Assembly (NCBI GenBank): GCA_025923195.1
Contig: JAICGJ010000007.1
Span: 18,022 to 82,021, forward strand
Direction: 5' to 3'
From: Chryseolinea sp.
Lineage (GTDB): Bacteria; Bacteroidota; Bacteroidia; Cytophagales; Cyclobacteriaceae
Length of the DNA: 64,000 nucleotides
The notes beneath the pieces are model-generated. The model saw only the letters and a list, made by a program, of their open reading frames with translations. It was not told where the DNA came from and made no database searches. The stretch's first letter is position 1. Each line of letters starts with the position of its first letter. Shown in pieces: positions 44,572 through 53,517 of the stretch. The position numbers and the translations under genes are program-made.

Positions 44572-45465
44572 ATGAAGATTCTTGTTACCGGCTCAAATGG
44601 TCTTCTTGGCCAAAAGCTGACGGAGCTGATAGAAAGAAATGGTTCGGCCCAATTAATTGCTACGGCCGCCAGACCCTCGGCCCTGCCGTTGCAGACGGGT
44701 AAATTCTATTCACTTGATATTACTGACAAGTCCTCTGTTGATCGGGTCATTGATCAATGCCAACCCGACGTGATTATTAATACAGCCGCGATGACGCAAG
44801 TTGATCATTGCGAGACACAACGGGAGGAATGCTGGAGGACAAACGTTTTGGCAGTTGAAAACCTTGTTTCAGCCTCCCGGAAAAAAAATGCGCACCTAAT
44901 TCACGTTTCAACGGACTTTATCTTCAATGGAACGCAAGGGATGCTGGATGAAAACGCGATTCCCGAACCGGTAAACTATTACGGAGAAAGTAAGCTGGCG
45001 GCTGAGAAAGCAGTCATAGCTAGTGGTGTTTCTTGGTGCATTATCCGCACCGTACTCGTCTATGGCGTGACTGGTGATATGAGCCGGTCTAATATTGTAT
45101 TGTGGGTCAAGAAAAACCTGGAACAAGGTAAGTCCATTCAAGTGGTCAGTGATCAATGGCGTACACCCACACTTGCAGAAGACTTGGCGATGGGTTGCTA
45201 TCTTGCGGCAATAAAAAGGGCGAATGGTATTTTCAATGTCTCGGGCCCCGATTACATGTCAATATATGATATTGCCATCCGCACCGCAGATTTTTTTGGG
45301 TTGGACAAGTCGCTGATCAAGGAGACCGATTCAACCAAATTCACGCAGCCAGCAAAACGTCCACCGAGGACGGGGTTTATTATTGATAAAGCGAGAAAAG
45401 ACTTGGGATATGAGCCGCATTCCTTCGAGGAGGGGTTGAAAACAATAGCCACTCAGTTAAAATGA
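44572..45465 (+). CDS. dTDP-4-dehydrorhamnose reductase-like SDR protein
   Basis: 297 residues from ATG 44572 (TTG 44569 is one codon earlier). An RmlD-type extended SDR: ILVTGSNGLLGQKLTELIE (NAD(P) site), INTAAMTQVDHCETQREECW, HVSTDFIFNGTQGM, and YYGESKLAAEKAVI (catalytic Tyr and Lys). It would reduce a 4-keto nucleotide sugar or act on a related metabolite. RmlABC genes are not adjacent, so the rhamnose role is not assured. It ends the co-directional run begun at 40267. Confidence 0.9.
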   Translation: MKILVTGSNGLLGQKLTELIERNGSAQLIATAARPSALPLQTGKFYSLDITDKSSVDRVIDQCQPDVIINTAAMTQVDHCETQREECWRTNVLAVENLVSASRKKNAHLIHVSTDFIFNGTQGMLDENAIPEPVNYYGESKLAAEKAVIASGVSWCIIRTVLVYGVTGDMSRSNIVLWVKKNLEQGKSIQVVSDQWRTPTLAEDLAMGCYLAAIKRANGIFNVSGPDYMSIYDIAIRTADFFGLDKSLIKETDSTKFTQPAKRPPRTGFIIDKARKDLGYEPHSFEEGLKTIATQLK

Positions 45466-45519
45466 GGACGCATTTTAGGATCATTAGTGCATGATCTTCC
45501 GATAGTTGTAGCAGAAAGT

Positions 45520-46944
45520 CTATCTCGATTTATTTTGCTGAATGGCAAAATAGTATAATGGTATACCCAGCAGGGTAATGATCAGACCCGGCCATGTAAA
45601 GTCAGGTTTATAAATTATAAGGAGGGTACAAAACGCGATTCCCATTATAATATATATAAAAGGAAGTAAGGGATAACCGAATGCTTTATAAGGCCTTTCA
45701 GCTGTAGGCCTCTTCTTTCTCAAGATAAAGATTCCCGCAATGGTAAGGGTATAAAAGATCACGACGACTAAGGAAATCATATCCAATAAATTTCCATATC
45801 CCCCGCTCAAACACAATATTGAAGCCACAATGCACTGAGCCCATAACGCCCATTGCGGAACTGCATTCTTATTTAGTTCTCCGGCCTTCCTAAAGAATAG
45901 GCGGTCTTTGGCCATAGTATAGTAGACCCGTGCACCGGCGAGGATAAGGCCATTGTTGCACCCAAAGGTGGAGATCATGATGAGTATTGCTATCACATAT
46001 TTCCCACTTTCTCCAAATATTTGGTTGGCGGCCGAGATTGCCAGGCGGTCTTCCTGTGGAAATGCGATTCCATCAAGTGGAAGAACCTTAAGGTACATCA
46101 GATTTGAGGTGATGTATAGGATCGTCACCATCAAGGTGCCCAGAAAAAGACTAAGCCCAATGTTGCGCTTCGGGTTTTTTATCTCTCCTGCAATAAAGGT
46201 GACGTTGTTCCAGGCATCACTGCTAAACAAGGACCCTGTCATAGCTGCTGCGATGGCCCCTAACAAAGTGATGCCACCTATTTCCTTCCAACCTGTTGGC
46301 TCTTTGCCGCTGCCGCCAACACCAAGATCTTGCATGGCACTAAAACCGCCCTGCCAGTTTGCCGCCCAGTAGCTTTCCTTAGCGAGGAGAAAGCCAAAAA
46401 GAATAAGACCGAACAGCGCTAGCAATTTTGAAACGGTGAACGAAGTCTGGATCAGCTTTCCTTCCTTTATGCCTCGCGTGTTAACGTAAGTCAAAAAAAC
46501 TATAAGAACGATAGCGGAAATTTGCGCTGCTGAAATTTGCGTAAATCCAAGATCAAAGATCTTGTTGGATTCGCTCATGATCGGAAAGATGTAAGCAGAG
46601 AAGCGTGCAAATGCTACACCAACTGCGGCAATAGTAGCAGTTTGAATTACGGCAAAAAAACTCCAACCATATAAAAATGCTATTAAGGGATTGTAAGCTT
46701 CTTTCAAATACACATACTGCCCGCCAGCCTTTGGAAACATGCCGCTTAGTTCGCCATAGCTAACGGCTGCGATGATGGTCATAACGCCAGTGATCACCCA
46801 CACTCCGACAAGCCACCCAGGGCTTCCAACATTCCGGACAATGTCTGCACTGACAATAAATATCCCGGAACCTATCATCGAACCTGCGACTACCATCGTC
46901 GCATCCCACAATCCCAAGACAGGCTTAAAGGTCGTTTCGCTCAT
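45520..46944 (-). CDS. Amino-acid permease, APC superfamily
   Basis: 474 residues from ATG 46944 (the frame opens at TTG 46953). Twelve hydrophobic helices, with the APC helix-1 motif VVAGSMIGSGIFIVSADIVR, then GGQYVYLKEAYNPLIAFLYG and FSSDAWNNVTFIAGEIKNPK, which resembles the LAT-type (light-subunit) amino-acid exchangers. It probably takes up or exchanges amino acids across the inner membrane. It is alone on its strand between convergent and same-strand neighbours. An 18 bp palindrome (46966-46983) sits just upstream of its start. Confidence 0.92.
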   Translation of the reverse strand: MSETTFKPVLGLWDATMVVAGSMIGSGIFIVSADIVRNVGSPGWLVGVWVITGVMTIIAAVSYGELSGMFPKAGGQYVYLKEAYNPLIAFLYGWSFFAVIQTATIAAVGVAFARFSAYIFPIMSESNKIFDLGFTQISAAQISAIVLIVFLTYVNTRGIKEGKLIQTSFTVSKLLALFGLILFGFLLAKESYWAANWQGGFSAMQDLGVGGSGKEPTGWKEIGGITLLGAIAAAMTGSLFSSDAWNNVTFIAGEIKNPKRNIGLSLFLGTLMVTILYITSNLMYLKVLPLDGIAFPQEDRLAISAANQIFGESGKYVIAILIMISTFGCNNGLILAGARVYYTMAKDRLFFRKAGELNKNAVPQWALWAQCIVASILCLSGGYGNLLDMISLVVVIFYTLTIAGIFILRKKRPTAERPYKAFGYPLLPFIYIIMGIAFCTLLIIYKPDFTWPGLIITLLGIPLYYFAIQQNKSR

Positions 46945-46965
46945 GGAGATCAATAGATGGTTAAG

Positions 46966-46983
46966 CTTTCAATATAATGAAAG
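46966..46983. promoter_or_regulatory. Palindrome upstream of the amino-acid permease
   Basis: CTTTCA-ATATAA-TGAAAG is a perfect 6+6 dyad, 22 bp upstream of the permease ATG. It could be a dimeric regulator site overlapping the promoter. Confidence 0.4.
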
Positions 46984-47058
46984 TAAGTTAGTAATGAATC
47001 GCCGGGTTTTCTGAAATATTATTGGACGGTGCGGGCAATGATGCCACAAATCACTTAA

Positions 47059-48180
47059 TTAATTTTCTTCAGGAATTCTATTGGGAATTTCGATTTCGAA
47101 CGTTGTTCCCATACCAGGTTCGGACTGAACATCAATTCTTCCGCCTAATTTCTGAACCGTCTCCCGAACTATATAGAGTCCGAGACCCGCACCTTCGCTG
47201 AGTTCCGTGGCCCTGTAAAACATGTTAAAAATCTTAGGGAGAAAAGCCGACGAAATACCAATTCCGTTATCGTGCACCTTTATTGTCAACAACCTCTTCT
47301 CAATGGTTATATAAAAGTGAACGAAGTTCAACGCTTTCTTGGGATCCCGATACTTGATTGAGTTCGATAGCAAATTGTTGAAGATAACCAATAGCCTGTA
47401 TGGATCACTATACAATTGACTTTGTTCAATAATGTCTATAGTCTTTTCGACGTTTTCGGACCCCTTCATGTATAACAACCGGGCAATGCTGTCATTGACT
47501 ATGTCCCGAATATTAACGGGCTGAGCGTCTACTTCTTTCCTTGCGTTCCTTGAATAGTCCAAAATTTCTTTCAATGTATTGTCCAGTTTCTGAATGCTAT
47601 GTTCCATCATTTCAAAATACTGTTCCATATCTTCTTTCCGATCGGTCAACCTGGCTAGGTTAAGTAAACCAAGGACCGACATCAACGGCGCCCGTAAATT
47701 ATGTGAGACACTGTAGACAAAGCTGTCCAGTTCTTTGTTGATCTTAACCAATTCGTCATTTTGCTCGCGGAGTGCTTTGTCTGACTTCTTTCTATCAGTT
47801 TCTAGTTGTTTTTGTTTCAGGGAGTTCGTGATTGCGTTGGGAAGTCTGATAAGGTTCGATTTCAAAACGTAATCATCTGCGCCTTCTTTCAAACATGTAA
47901 CAGCAAATTCCTCCGACACAGATCCTGTAACGAGTATAAAGGGAATTGTGATCCCTGAACGCCTGCACAGCTTTAATGCTTCAAAGGAATTGAATTGCGG
48001 CAAACTATGGTCGGAGAGTATAACGTCAGCCTTATATCTCCGTAGCGCCTTGATAAATCCATCCTTGCTGTCAACTCGGTTTGTCTCAAAACGTAAGCCG
48101 CCCTTCCGCAATTCCCTTTCGATCAGACCAACGTCGTCCTGCACATCTTCCAATACCAGAATTTTCAGAGGTTGTTCCAT
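47059..48180 (-). CDS. Receiver-histidine kinase hybrid
   Basis: 373 residues. An N-terminal receiver (ILVLEDVQDDVGLIERELRK, phosphoacceptor in DVILSDHSLPQF, Lys in ADDYVLKSNLIRL) is followed by a short coiled coil and a kinase: H box SVSHNLRAPLMSVLGLLNL, N box NNLLSNSIKYRD, G1 DNGIGISS, G2 GAGLGLYIVRE. With no membrane segment it is cytoplasmic. It is the third gene of a unit that begins with a collapsed kinase remnant and a CheY-like regulator; the gap to that regulator is 28 bp. Receiver-first hybrids may be inputs from another kinase or phosphatase-type sensors. Confidence 0.94.
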   Translation of the reverse strand: MEQPLKILVLEDVQDDVGLIERELRKGGLRFETNRVDSKDGFIKALRRYKADVILSDHSLPQFNSFEALKLCRRSGITIPFILVTGSVSEEFAVTCLKEGADDYVLKSNLIRLPNAITNSLKQKQLETDRKKSDKALREQNDELVKINKELDSFVYSVSHNLRAPLMSVLGLLNLARLTDRKEDMEQYFEMMEHSIQKLDNTLKEILDYSRNARKEVDAQPVNIRDIVNDSIARLLYMKGSENVEKTIDIIEQSQLYSDPYRLLVIFNNLLSNSIKYRDPKKALNFVHFYITIEKRLLTIKVHDNGIGISSAFLPKIFNMFYRATELSEGAGLGLYIVRETVQKLGGRIDVQSEPGMGTTFEIEIPNRIPEEN

Positions 48181-48208
48181 ATCGTTTCATTGTGACGACA
48201 ACACTATG

Positions 48209-48634
48209 TTAGTGTGGAGGTTGATTGAGTATGAGCCAAAATAATCCAAGGTTTGCCACAGCTTCGACAAACTTTTCAAACTCGACGGGTTTTACAACAT
48301 AAGCATTAACACCCAGGTGGTAGGATTCTATGACATCGCGTTCTTCCTTTGAAGACGTCAGGATTACCACAGGAATGATTTTTTTTTGCTCATCGTTCTT
48401 AATCTTTCTCAACACCTCTATACCATCAACCTTTGGCATTTTTAAATCTAATAGGATGAGCTTTGGAATATTATTATTGTCTTTTGCAAATAAAAACTCC
48501 AAAGCTTCCTCTCCATCATGAAGATGAATCAGGTTATTGGCTAGGTTGTTTTTCTTCAATACCCTGATCGTGAGTTCGGCGTCTTCCGGATTGTCTTCTA
48601 TTAAAATGACTTCAACGGCTAAATTGTTCACCAT
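48209..48634 (-). CDS. CheY-like single-domain response regulator
   Basis: 141 residues, a single receiver: [20 protein letters not shown], phosphoacceptor in [33 protein letters not shown], and the Lys in [13 protein letters not shown]. No output domain, so it acts through another protein, likely the hybrid kinase downstream. Its ATG lies one base after the stop of the kinase remnant (TAATATG), the usual coupled layout of a kinase gene followed by its regulator. Confidence 0.95.
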   Translation of the reverse strand: MVNNLAVEVILIEDNPEDAELTIRVLKKNNLANNLIHLHDGEEALEFLFAKDNNNIPKLILLDLKMPKVDGIEVLRKIKNDEQKKIIPVVILTSSKEERDVIESYHLGVNAYVVKPVEFEKFVEAVANLGLFWLILNQPPH

Positions 48635-48635
48635 A

Positions 48636-48797
48636 TTAGTTTAAGTTTTGCGTAGGTATGAAAAAGAAAAAGGATGCCCCTTTATTGACACCTGCTTCAG
48701 CCCAGATCTTGCTCCCATGTTGGGAAACGCTTCCGGTAAGAATGCTTAAGGCAAGAAAAAAACCAAGAAGTACCTTCCTATCGAAGTGGACTTTCAT
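48636..48797 (-). pseudogene. Collapsed histidine kinase, 53-codon remnant with both ends
   Basis: Reading the minus strand from ATG 48797 to TAA 48636 gives a 53-codon frame. Its first 20 residues (MKVHFDRKVLLGFFLALSIL) look like the start of a CHASE3-type membrane histidine kinase, and its last 26 (QHGSKIWAEAGVNKGASFFF plus FIPTQN) match the extreme C-terminal G2 region of a kinase (compare GGRIDVQSEPGMGTTFEIEI in the sister kinase). The whole middle, about 350 or more codons, is missing, and the join is in frame. The stop is one base before the CheY-like regulator, showing it heads this operon. It is an in-frame internal deletion; a short membrane peptide may still be made. Confidence 0.75.
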
Positions 48798-49045
48798 AAT
48801 TTGTTTTTTACACAACCAATCAATTAAATGTTTTGATTGCGAACTATACGTTTAAAATAACAGTCTGACTTGTTCGACTGAATGTGACAGTCAGAAAGCA
48901 TCACATTTTTTAGGTGGGCTCCTTGTATATAAATATACGCAACGATTTTCTGGAATAAAAGCAAAAATGCATGTCTGTTCATCGACAAATGCTGCCGAAT
49001 TGCCTATTCATAGCGTTGCCCTAACGCTTGGGATATATAGCATTT

Positions 49046-50695
49046 TCACTTCAGAGCTTCACTTACTGGGTGGCCAGTAGTTCCGCTCGGAAATTGGATC
49101 CTCAGCAATACAGAGATCGTTGGTGCAATATCTGTTATGGTGTGCGGGAGCACAGATGAACCTTTCTTAATACCATGACCAAAGAATATTGCCGGGATAT
49201 GAGTGTCATAAGCGTAACCTGAACCATGCGTTGTACCACGTGTCGCGGTAGATTCGATCCATCCCGATTCAAGCACATAAGCAATGTCTCCAGACCGTTT
49301 GGGATGATAACCACGAATGACCTTTCCTTTGAGACCATCTTCACCAAAATTTCCCTGGCGAATCGTTGCTTCAGTGTAATAGTTGGAAATTCCATCCAAA
49401 GCCATCAAGTATTTGCCAATCAGTTCGGTAACAATATAAACGTCCATTCCTGAAGATCTTGGATCTCTGCTGAAAGCTTCCTGATTCAGGAATATCTGCT
49501 GGTTGCTGATGTTTTCAACGAAGGTTTTGCCCGGGTAATATGCAGACAAATACTCATCAAGTTTTTTTTGTAACGTTGCACCGTTAAAATATCCGGCGGG
49601 CATTTTATTGTCTTTCAAATATTGAGGTACATCGACCACTGCATGATCAGCAGTAAGGAAAAGAGTATAGTTACCCTGACCGACTTCCTGATCCAATTTT
49701 TTTAACAAGCTCTCAATATTTTTATCGAGGCGGATGTAGGTGTCTTCTACTTCGACAGCATTGGGCCCGTGACCATGACCTATGGCATCGGGTGCAGAAT
49801 AAGAAATACACAAAAAATCGGTGATGTCATCTTTACCCATGGATTCACCTGCGAGCGCAGCTTCCGCCATTTGGGTAAGGTAATCATTGCTGAAAGGTGT
49901 AGAGGTGAGCAATCCAAAGTTGCCATTTTTTGCGCGAAGCTCCCCTAGATTGTAGGGGAATGTCGATCCGTTTTTACCTACGAAAACTCGCTCATAGGGA
50001 GTGTCGTCGGGACCGCTTTCCGTGTATTGTCGTAAAGGTAGCAGCGGTTCCCATGTCTGCGATAAATACTTGTCAACCAAATTTTGAGCATTAAATTTCA
50101 CCAGCCACTCCGGTAGTGCGGCCATATAATATGTACTTGTAATAAAACGTCCGGACTGTGAATCGTACCAATAGGCCGCGTCAGGCATGTGGCCGGCAGG
50201 CAAAATTGCTCCACGGTCTTTCATTGATACTCCGATCACCTTAGATTTCTTTTGAGTAAATAATTCTAACTCATCGGTGACCGTCGACGAGATCATACGA
50301 CTTGGTGATAAGTTCCCATTCGCGGCTGGGCTGCCAACTGCCCGGTAGGCCGTGTCTTCCACGCAGTTTACGTATTGCTTGCCGACTTTATCATAATACT
50401 CATTTCCAATGATACCATGAATAGCAGGTGTCGTGCCAGTGTAAACAGATGCGTGTCCTGGCCCTGTTACAGTAGGTACATAGTTGTAATGGGCATTCTT
50501 AAGCATGAACCCATCACTCATCAGCCGCCTGAACCCGCCGGGACCATATTTATCATGAAAGCGATAAAGATATTCCTGGCGCATTTGATCGACGACAATA
50601 CCGACAACGAGCCTGGGTTTCTCAGGTGTTCCTTGTTCTTGGGCGGGCAGCACATGACAAATCAAAATCGTACATAGAAAGAGCGCGGATCTCAT
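49046..50695 (-). CDS. pafA: PafA-type alkaline phosphatase
   Basis: 549 residues with signal peptide (MRSALFLCTILICHVLPAQ). Zinc-binding Asp in VVGIVVDQMRQEYLYRF, the Thr nucleophile in YVPTVTGPGHASVYTGTTPA, LFLTADHAVVDVPQYL and HGSGYAYDTHIPAIFFG supply the rest of the metal site. PafA is the phosphate-irrepressible phosphatase of Flavobacteria, active on phosphate monoesters in the periplasm. It is free of Pho-type neighbours. An inverted repeat of TTCACTATT (50698-50706 / 50737-50745) lies just upstream of its start and may affect transcription. Confidence 0.92.
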   Translation of the reverse strand: MRSALFLCTILICHVLPAQEQGTPEKPRLVVGIVVDQMRQEYLYRFHDKYGPGGFRRLMSDGFMLKNAHYNYVPTVTGPGHASVYTGTTPAIHGIIGNEYYDKVGKQYVNCVEDTAYRAVGSPAANGNLSPSRMISSTVTDELELFTQKKSKVIGVSMKDRGAILPAGHMPDAAYWYDSQSGRFITSTYYMAALPEWLVKFNAQNLVDKYLSQTWEPLLPLRQYTESGPDDTPYERVFVGKNGSTFPYNLGELRAKNGNFGLLTSTPFSNDYLTQMAEAALAGESMGKDDITDFLCISYSAPDAIGHGHGPNAVEVEDTYIRLDKNIESLLKKLDQEVGQGNYTLFLTADHAVVDVPQYLKDNKMPAGYFNGATLQKKLDEYLSAYYPGKTFVENISNQQIFLNQEAFSRDPRSSGMDVYIVTELIGKYLMALDGISNYYTEATIRQGNFGEDGLKGKVIRGYHPKRSGDIAYVLESGWIESTATRGTTHGSGYAYDTHIPAIFFGHGIKKGSSVLPHTITDIAPTISVLLRIQFPSGTTGHPVSEALK

Positions 50696-50813
50696 AGTTC
50701 ACTATTTTCGGGGCCAATTTAGAAAATATGGCAGTCAATAGTGAATTTTATACGACGATTTGAGATTCCGTTATCCCGGTGTTATGGAGGCTTTAATCGA
50801 GCGCTGTAGTACT

Positions 50814-53408
50814 TCAGTCGGCGTGACAGTAAATTTTGTCATATTCTTCCTGGTCATACATTTCCTTTCGTAAAATTTGGCCATCGTTGTCGTGATAAAT
50901 AACCACGAACACAGAGGCTTCTTCCAGGTGTTTTTCAGTGAAATAAAGAGGTTTCGCGGCCGAACCAACATTCACGATGTCGGAATAGGCGATTGGAATA
51001 ATGACGCCACGGCGGCTATGGATTACACCATGATCTTTGCCTTGGTAAATAATGGCAAGCTTTTCACCTTCAACGTTTGCAATCAACCTGTAGTCCCTGA
51101 TTTTATCCAATAGCACGTTGCCGGTTTTGATCTCATACAGTATCCAGTGGCTGTCTTTCTTAACTAATGCGGTTGTATCATTCCAGTATTGAATTTCTTT
51201 AAATTCAAATTTACTTATGGCTTTGTTATCCCAACCGATGAAGCCGTAAAGTCCGTTCTTAAAGGCAGAGATCACCCGATGGTTATACGGTGTTAAATTC
51301 TTTGTGTAGGCAGACGGAATTAGTTTTCTCGTGAAACAATCAAAGAGCCCAAATCTCGTCGCTTTTAAGAGCGAGATCGTCCCGTTGTTAACAGTCCCTA
51401 TGCCGTCATATTCGATAGGGAGCACCAACTTCCCGGTTGATGACATCAAACCTCGCTTTTCCTTTTTCTGCACAGCAAATAAGTCCTGACCTGCATAATG
51501 GATCTTGTCACATGTAACCGAAAACAGTTTCCGGCCTTCATGACTGAACAAGCTTTTTCGTCCATGCTCGTCAATCCAAAGATATGGAGCAGAGACTTTG
51601 CCAGGCACGAATTCAATATTAGCCGGGGAGATACCCTTCCAGAATTTTGTTGGGCTGAAGAATATGAATGTGCTATCCCCTCGGTGTGCGATAGGAAACG
51701 GTCCGGCAAAAACAATTGTATCAAATGGGGATGTCAGATGCTCAAACGTTTTGGGATCAATCAGCCGCCACAAGGAATCTTTGGCTGCAAGCCATGGGTC
51801 GCGTGAAATAATATTGTCAAATACATGCGGACCTTGTGATGAGGAATAAATGCGAATGCCCGATCGATGAGATGATATCGTCCCAAAAAAACTTTGTGTC
51901 AACACATGGTCATCGAAAGGGACAGCTGTATTTAAGGATTGGTCTAGCAGCGCCGTTTCGGTTTGCTTCGCTACTAGGATCATGTCCTTGCCCCATGCTT
52001 GGGCATCGTCATATTCAGGAGCTACCTCTTCTTGTTGCGCCGGCAGCGTGCCTAACGACCCAGCTTGAACAAGCCTTACGCGCTCGTTTCTTTTAATGCA
52101 AATCACGTCTTGTATACAATAAACATCATCGGCACCCTGAAGTAATAACCTGCCCGAAAGAGAGAAGACAGACCATTGGTTGCCTTGCTTTGAGGCCACA
52201 AACTTGCCGTTAAGCATCTTGGCCTCATCGACACAACGTTCGTCTATTCTGAATCCCGACTTATGGATGATAAATTTGCAGCCTTCACCCTCCAGGAACA
52301 AGAACCCAAAGCCCAGATCTTCCATACCTAGAATCTTGCCATTCCAGACAGAACTACCCGTATTAGAGACGAGTTTATCGGGAAGTGAAATGATATCCCC
52401 ATCTATATTACCACACGTATAAGATGAATTGATTGAATCAACGGTGGGTGATATGATCTCATTCCCTTCGGCGTCCATAAATCCATATTTCTTGTTTTTC
52501 AGAATTGGAACGAGATAGCCTGTCTGCAGTCTAAGTACTCCAGCTAAGGAGTCGGTTGTGAACTCCATGGGCCACAGGTTTACCCGCTCACTTTCAGGTA
52601 TAAGATGAAATAGAATATTTCTGGCTTTCTTAATGAAGGGGTTGTGAGCATAATTCCGGATGAAATCTACAAAGTGCTGCTGAAGGCCTGAAGCTGTACG
52701 ATATTCAAAAATTGTTTGTTCCACTGAACGGCGATGGGGGCTGTTTGGGTATTCGGCCAGAAAGGTCTCGTAACTCGCCAGGGTCCCGTCAGCAGTTTTT
52801 TCTAACAGGAGTAATACTTCATAATTATTGCGAGCCATTTCCGCTTGCCTTGCACCAGGGTATTTCTCTAAAAATTCATGGAAGCCTTCGGAAGTATTTT
52901 GAATCACACAATTTTCGTAGGCGACGCTGTCTCTCAATTCAACAGCCCTTGAAATGTAGGCTGAGATGGGAAAACGATTGATAAAATCCTTCCATGCCTC
53001 TTCTGACTGGCTTTGCTTAGCCAGCGCAAACGCGGTGCTATCGATTTTGTGGCGGAGGCCGCTAAGAAGGAGAGAATCGACGGGAAAACGTCGAAGTCTT
53101 TCTCGCTGTTTTGAATTTGTCTTTTGGAAGTCATTTAGTGCTTCCAGAACGTACTGATATGCCGAGTCGAGGTGATAGGAGGGGTTAGCTTCGGAAAAAA
53201 AATATTGTGCTAATACATAATTTGCCGTAACGTTGAGGCTATCTTTGGCCAGTGCCTTGGCAAGCAACTCGTAAGCGCGTTGCCATTTTTGGCGCTGAAG
53301 ATTTTTTAAAGCGAGGTCAGATGATGACTGTGCCCCCGCTGATGCACAACACACCATCGCCGCGCAGAGTAAAATTATTTTTGAAACTGGAAGAAAACCT
53401 CTCATCAC
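50814..53408 (-). CDS. WG-repeat secreted protein with N-terminal helical region
   Basis: 864 residues with a signal peptide (MMRGFLPVSKIILLCAAMVCC). Residues about 30-270 form paired helices of the TPR type (LALKNLQRQKWQRAYELLAK, FHEFLEKYPGARQAEMARNN). From about residue 290 to the end are WG-type beta repeats: NKKYGFMDAEGNEIISP, KRGLMSSTGKLVLPIEYDGI, ATRFGLFDCFTRKLIPSAY, KNGLYGFIGWDNKAISKFEF. WG repeats are widespread in Bacteroidota surface and periplasmic proteins of unknown function. Not T9SS-tagged. No operon partner is evident. Confidence 0.85.
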   Translation of the reverse strand: MMRGFLPVSKIILLCAAMVCCASAGAQSSSDLALKNLQRQKWQRAYELLAKALAKDSLNVTANYVLAQYFFSEANPSYHLDSAYQYVLEALNDFQKTNSKQRERLRRFPVDSLLLSGLRHKIDSTAFALAKQSQSEEAWKDFINRFPISAYISRAVELRDSVAYENCVIQNTSEGFHEFLEKYPGARQAEMARNNYEVLLLLEKTADGTLASYETFLAEYPNSPHRRSVEQTIFEYRTASGLQQHFVDFIRNYAHNPFIKKARNILFHLIPESERVNLWPMEFTTDSLAGVLRLQTGYLVPILKNKKYGFMDAEGNEIISPTVDSINSSYTCGNIDGDIISLPDKLVSNTGSSVWNGKILGMEDLGFGFLFLEGEGCKFIIHKSGFRIDERCVDEAKMLNGKFVASKQGNQWSVFSLSGRLLLQGADDVYCIQDVICIKRNERVRLVQAGSLGTLPAQQEEVAPEYDDAQAWGKDMILVAKQTETALLDQSLNTAVPFDDHVLTQSFFGTISSHRSGIRIYSSSQGPHVFDNIISRDPWLAAKDSLWRLIDPKTFEHLTSPFDTIVFAGPFPIAHRGDSTFIFFSPTKFWKGISPANIEFVPGKVSAPYLWIDEHGRKSLFSHEGRKLFSVTCDKIHYAGQDLFAVQKKEKRGLMSSTGKLVLPIEYDGIGTVNNGTISLLKATRFGLFDCFTRKLIPSAYTKNLTPYNHRVISAFKNGLYGFIGWDNKAISKFEFKEIQYWNDTTALVKKDSHWILYEIKTGNVLLDKIRDYRLIANVEGEKLAIIYQGKDHGVIHSRRGVIIPIAYSDIVNVGSAAKPLYFTEKHLEEASVFVVIYHDNDGQILRKEMYDQEEYDKIYCHAD

Positions 53409-53517
53409 CTGGAAGCAAAACTATAAACTCCAAACCAAGATTTCTCCTTAACATCCGTCAAGGCTGTTGTATGATGTAATAAATTTTGTAAATTTTCACA
53501 ATTGTTAAATTTTACGC

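Noticed and set aside
48658..48855. 65-codon plus-strand frame
   Set aside because: It is the antisense of the collapsed kinase remnant, whose minus-strand frame has clear family similarity.
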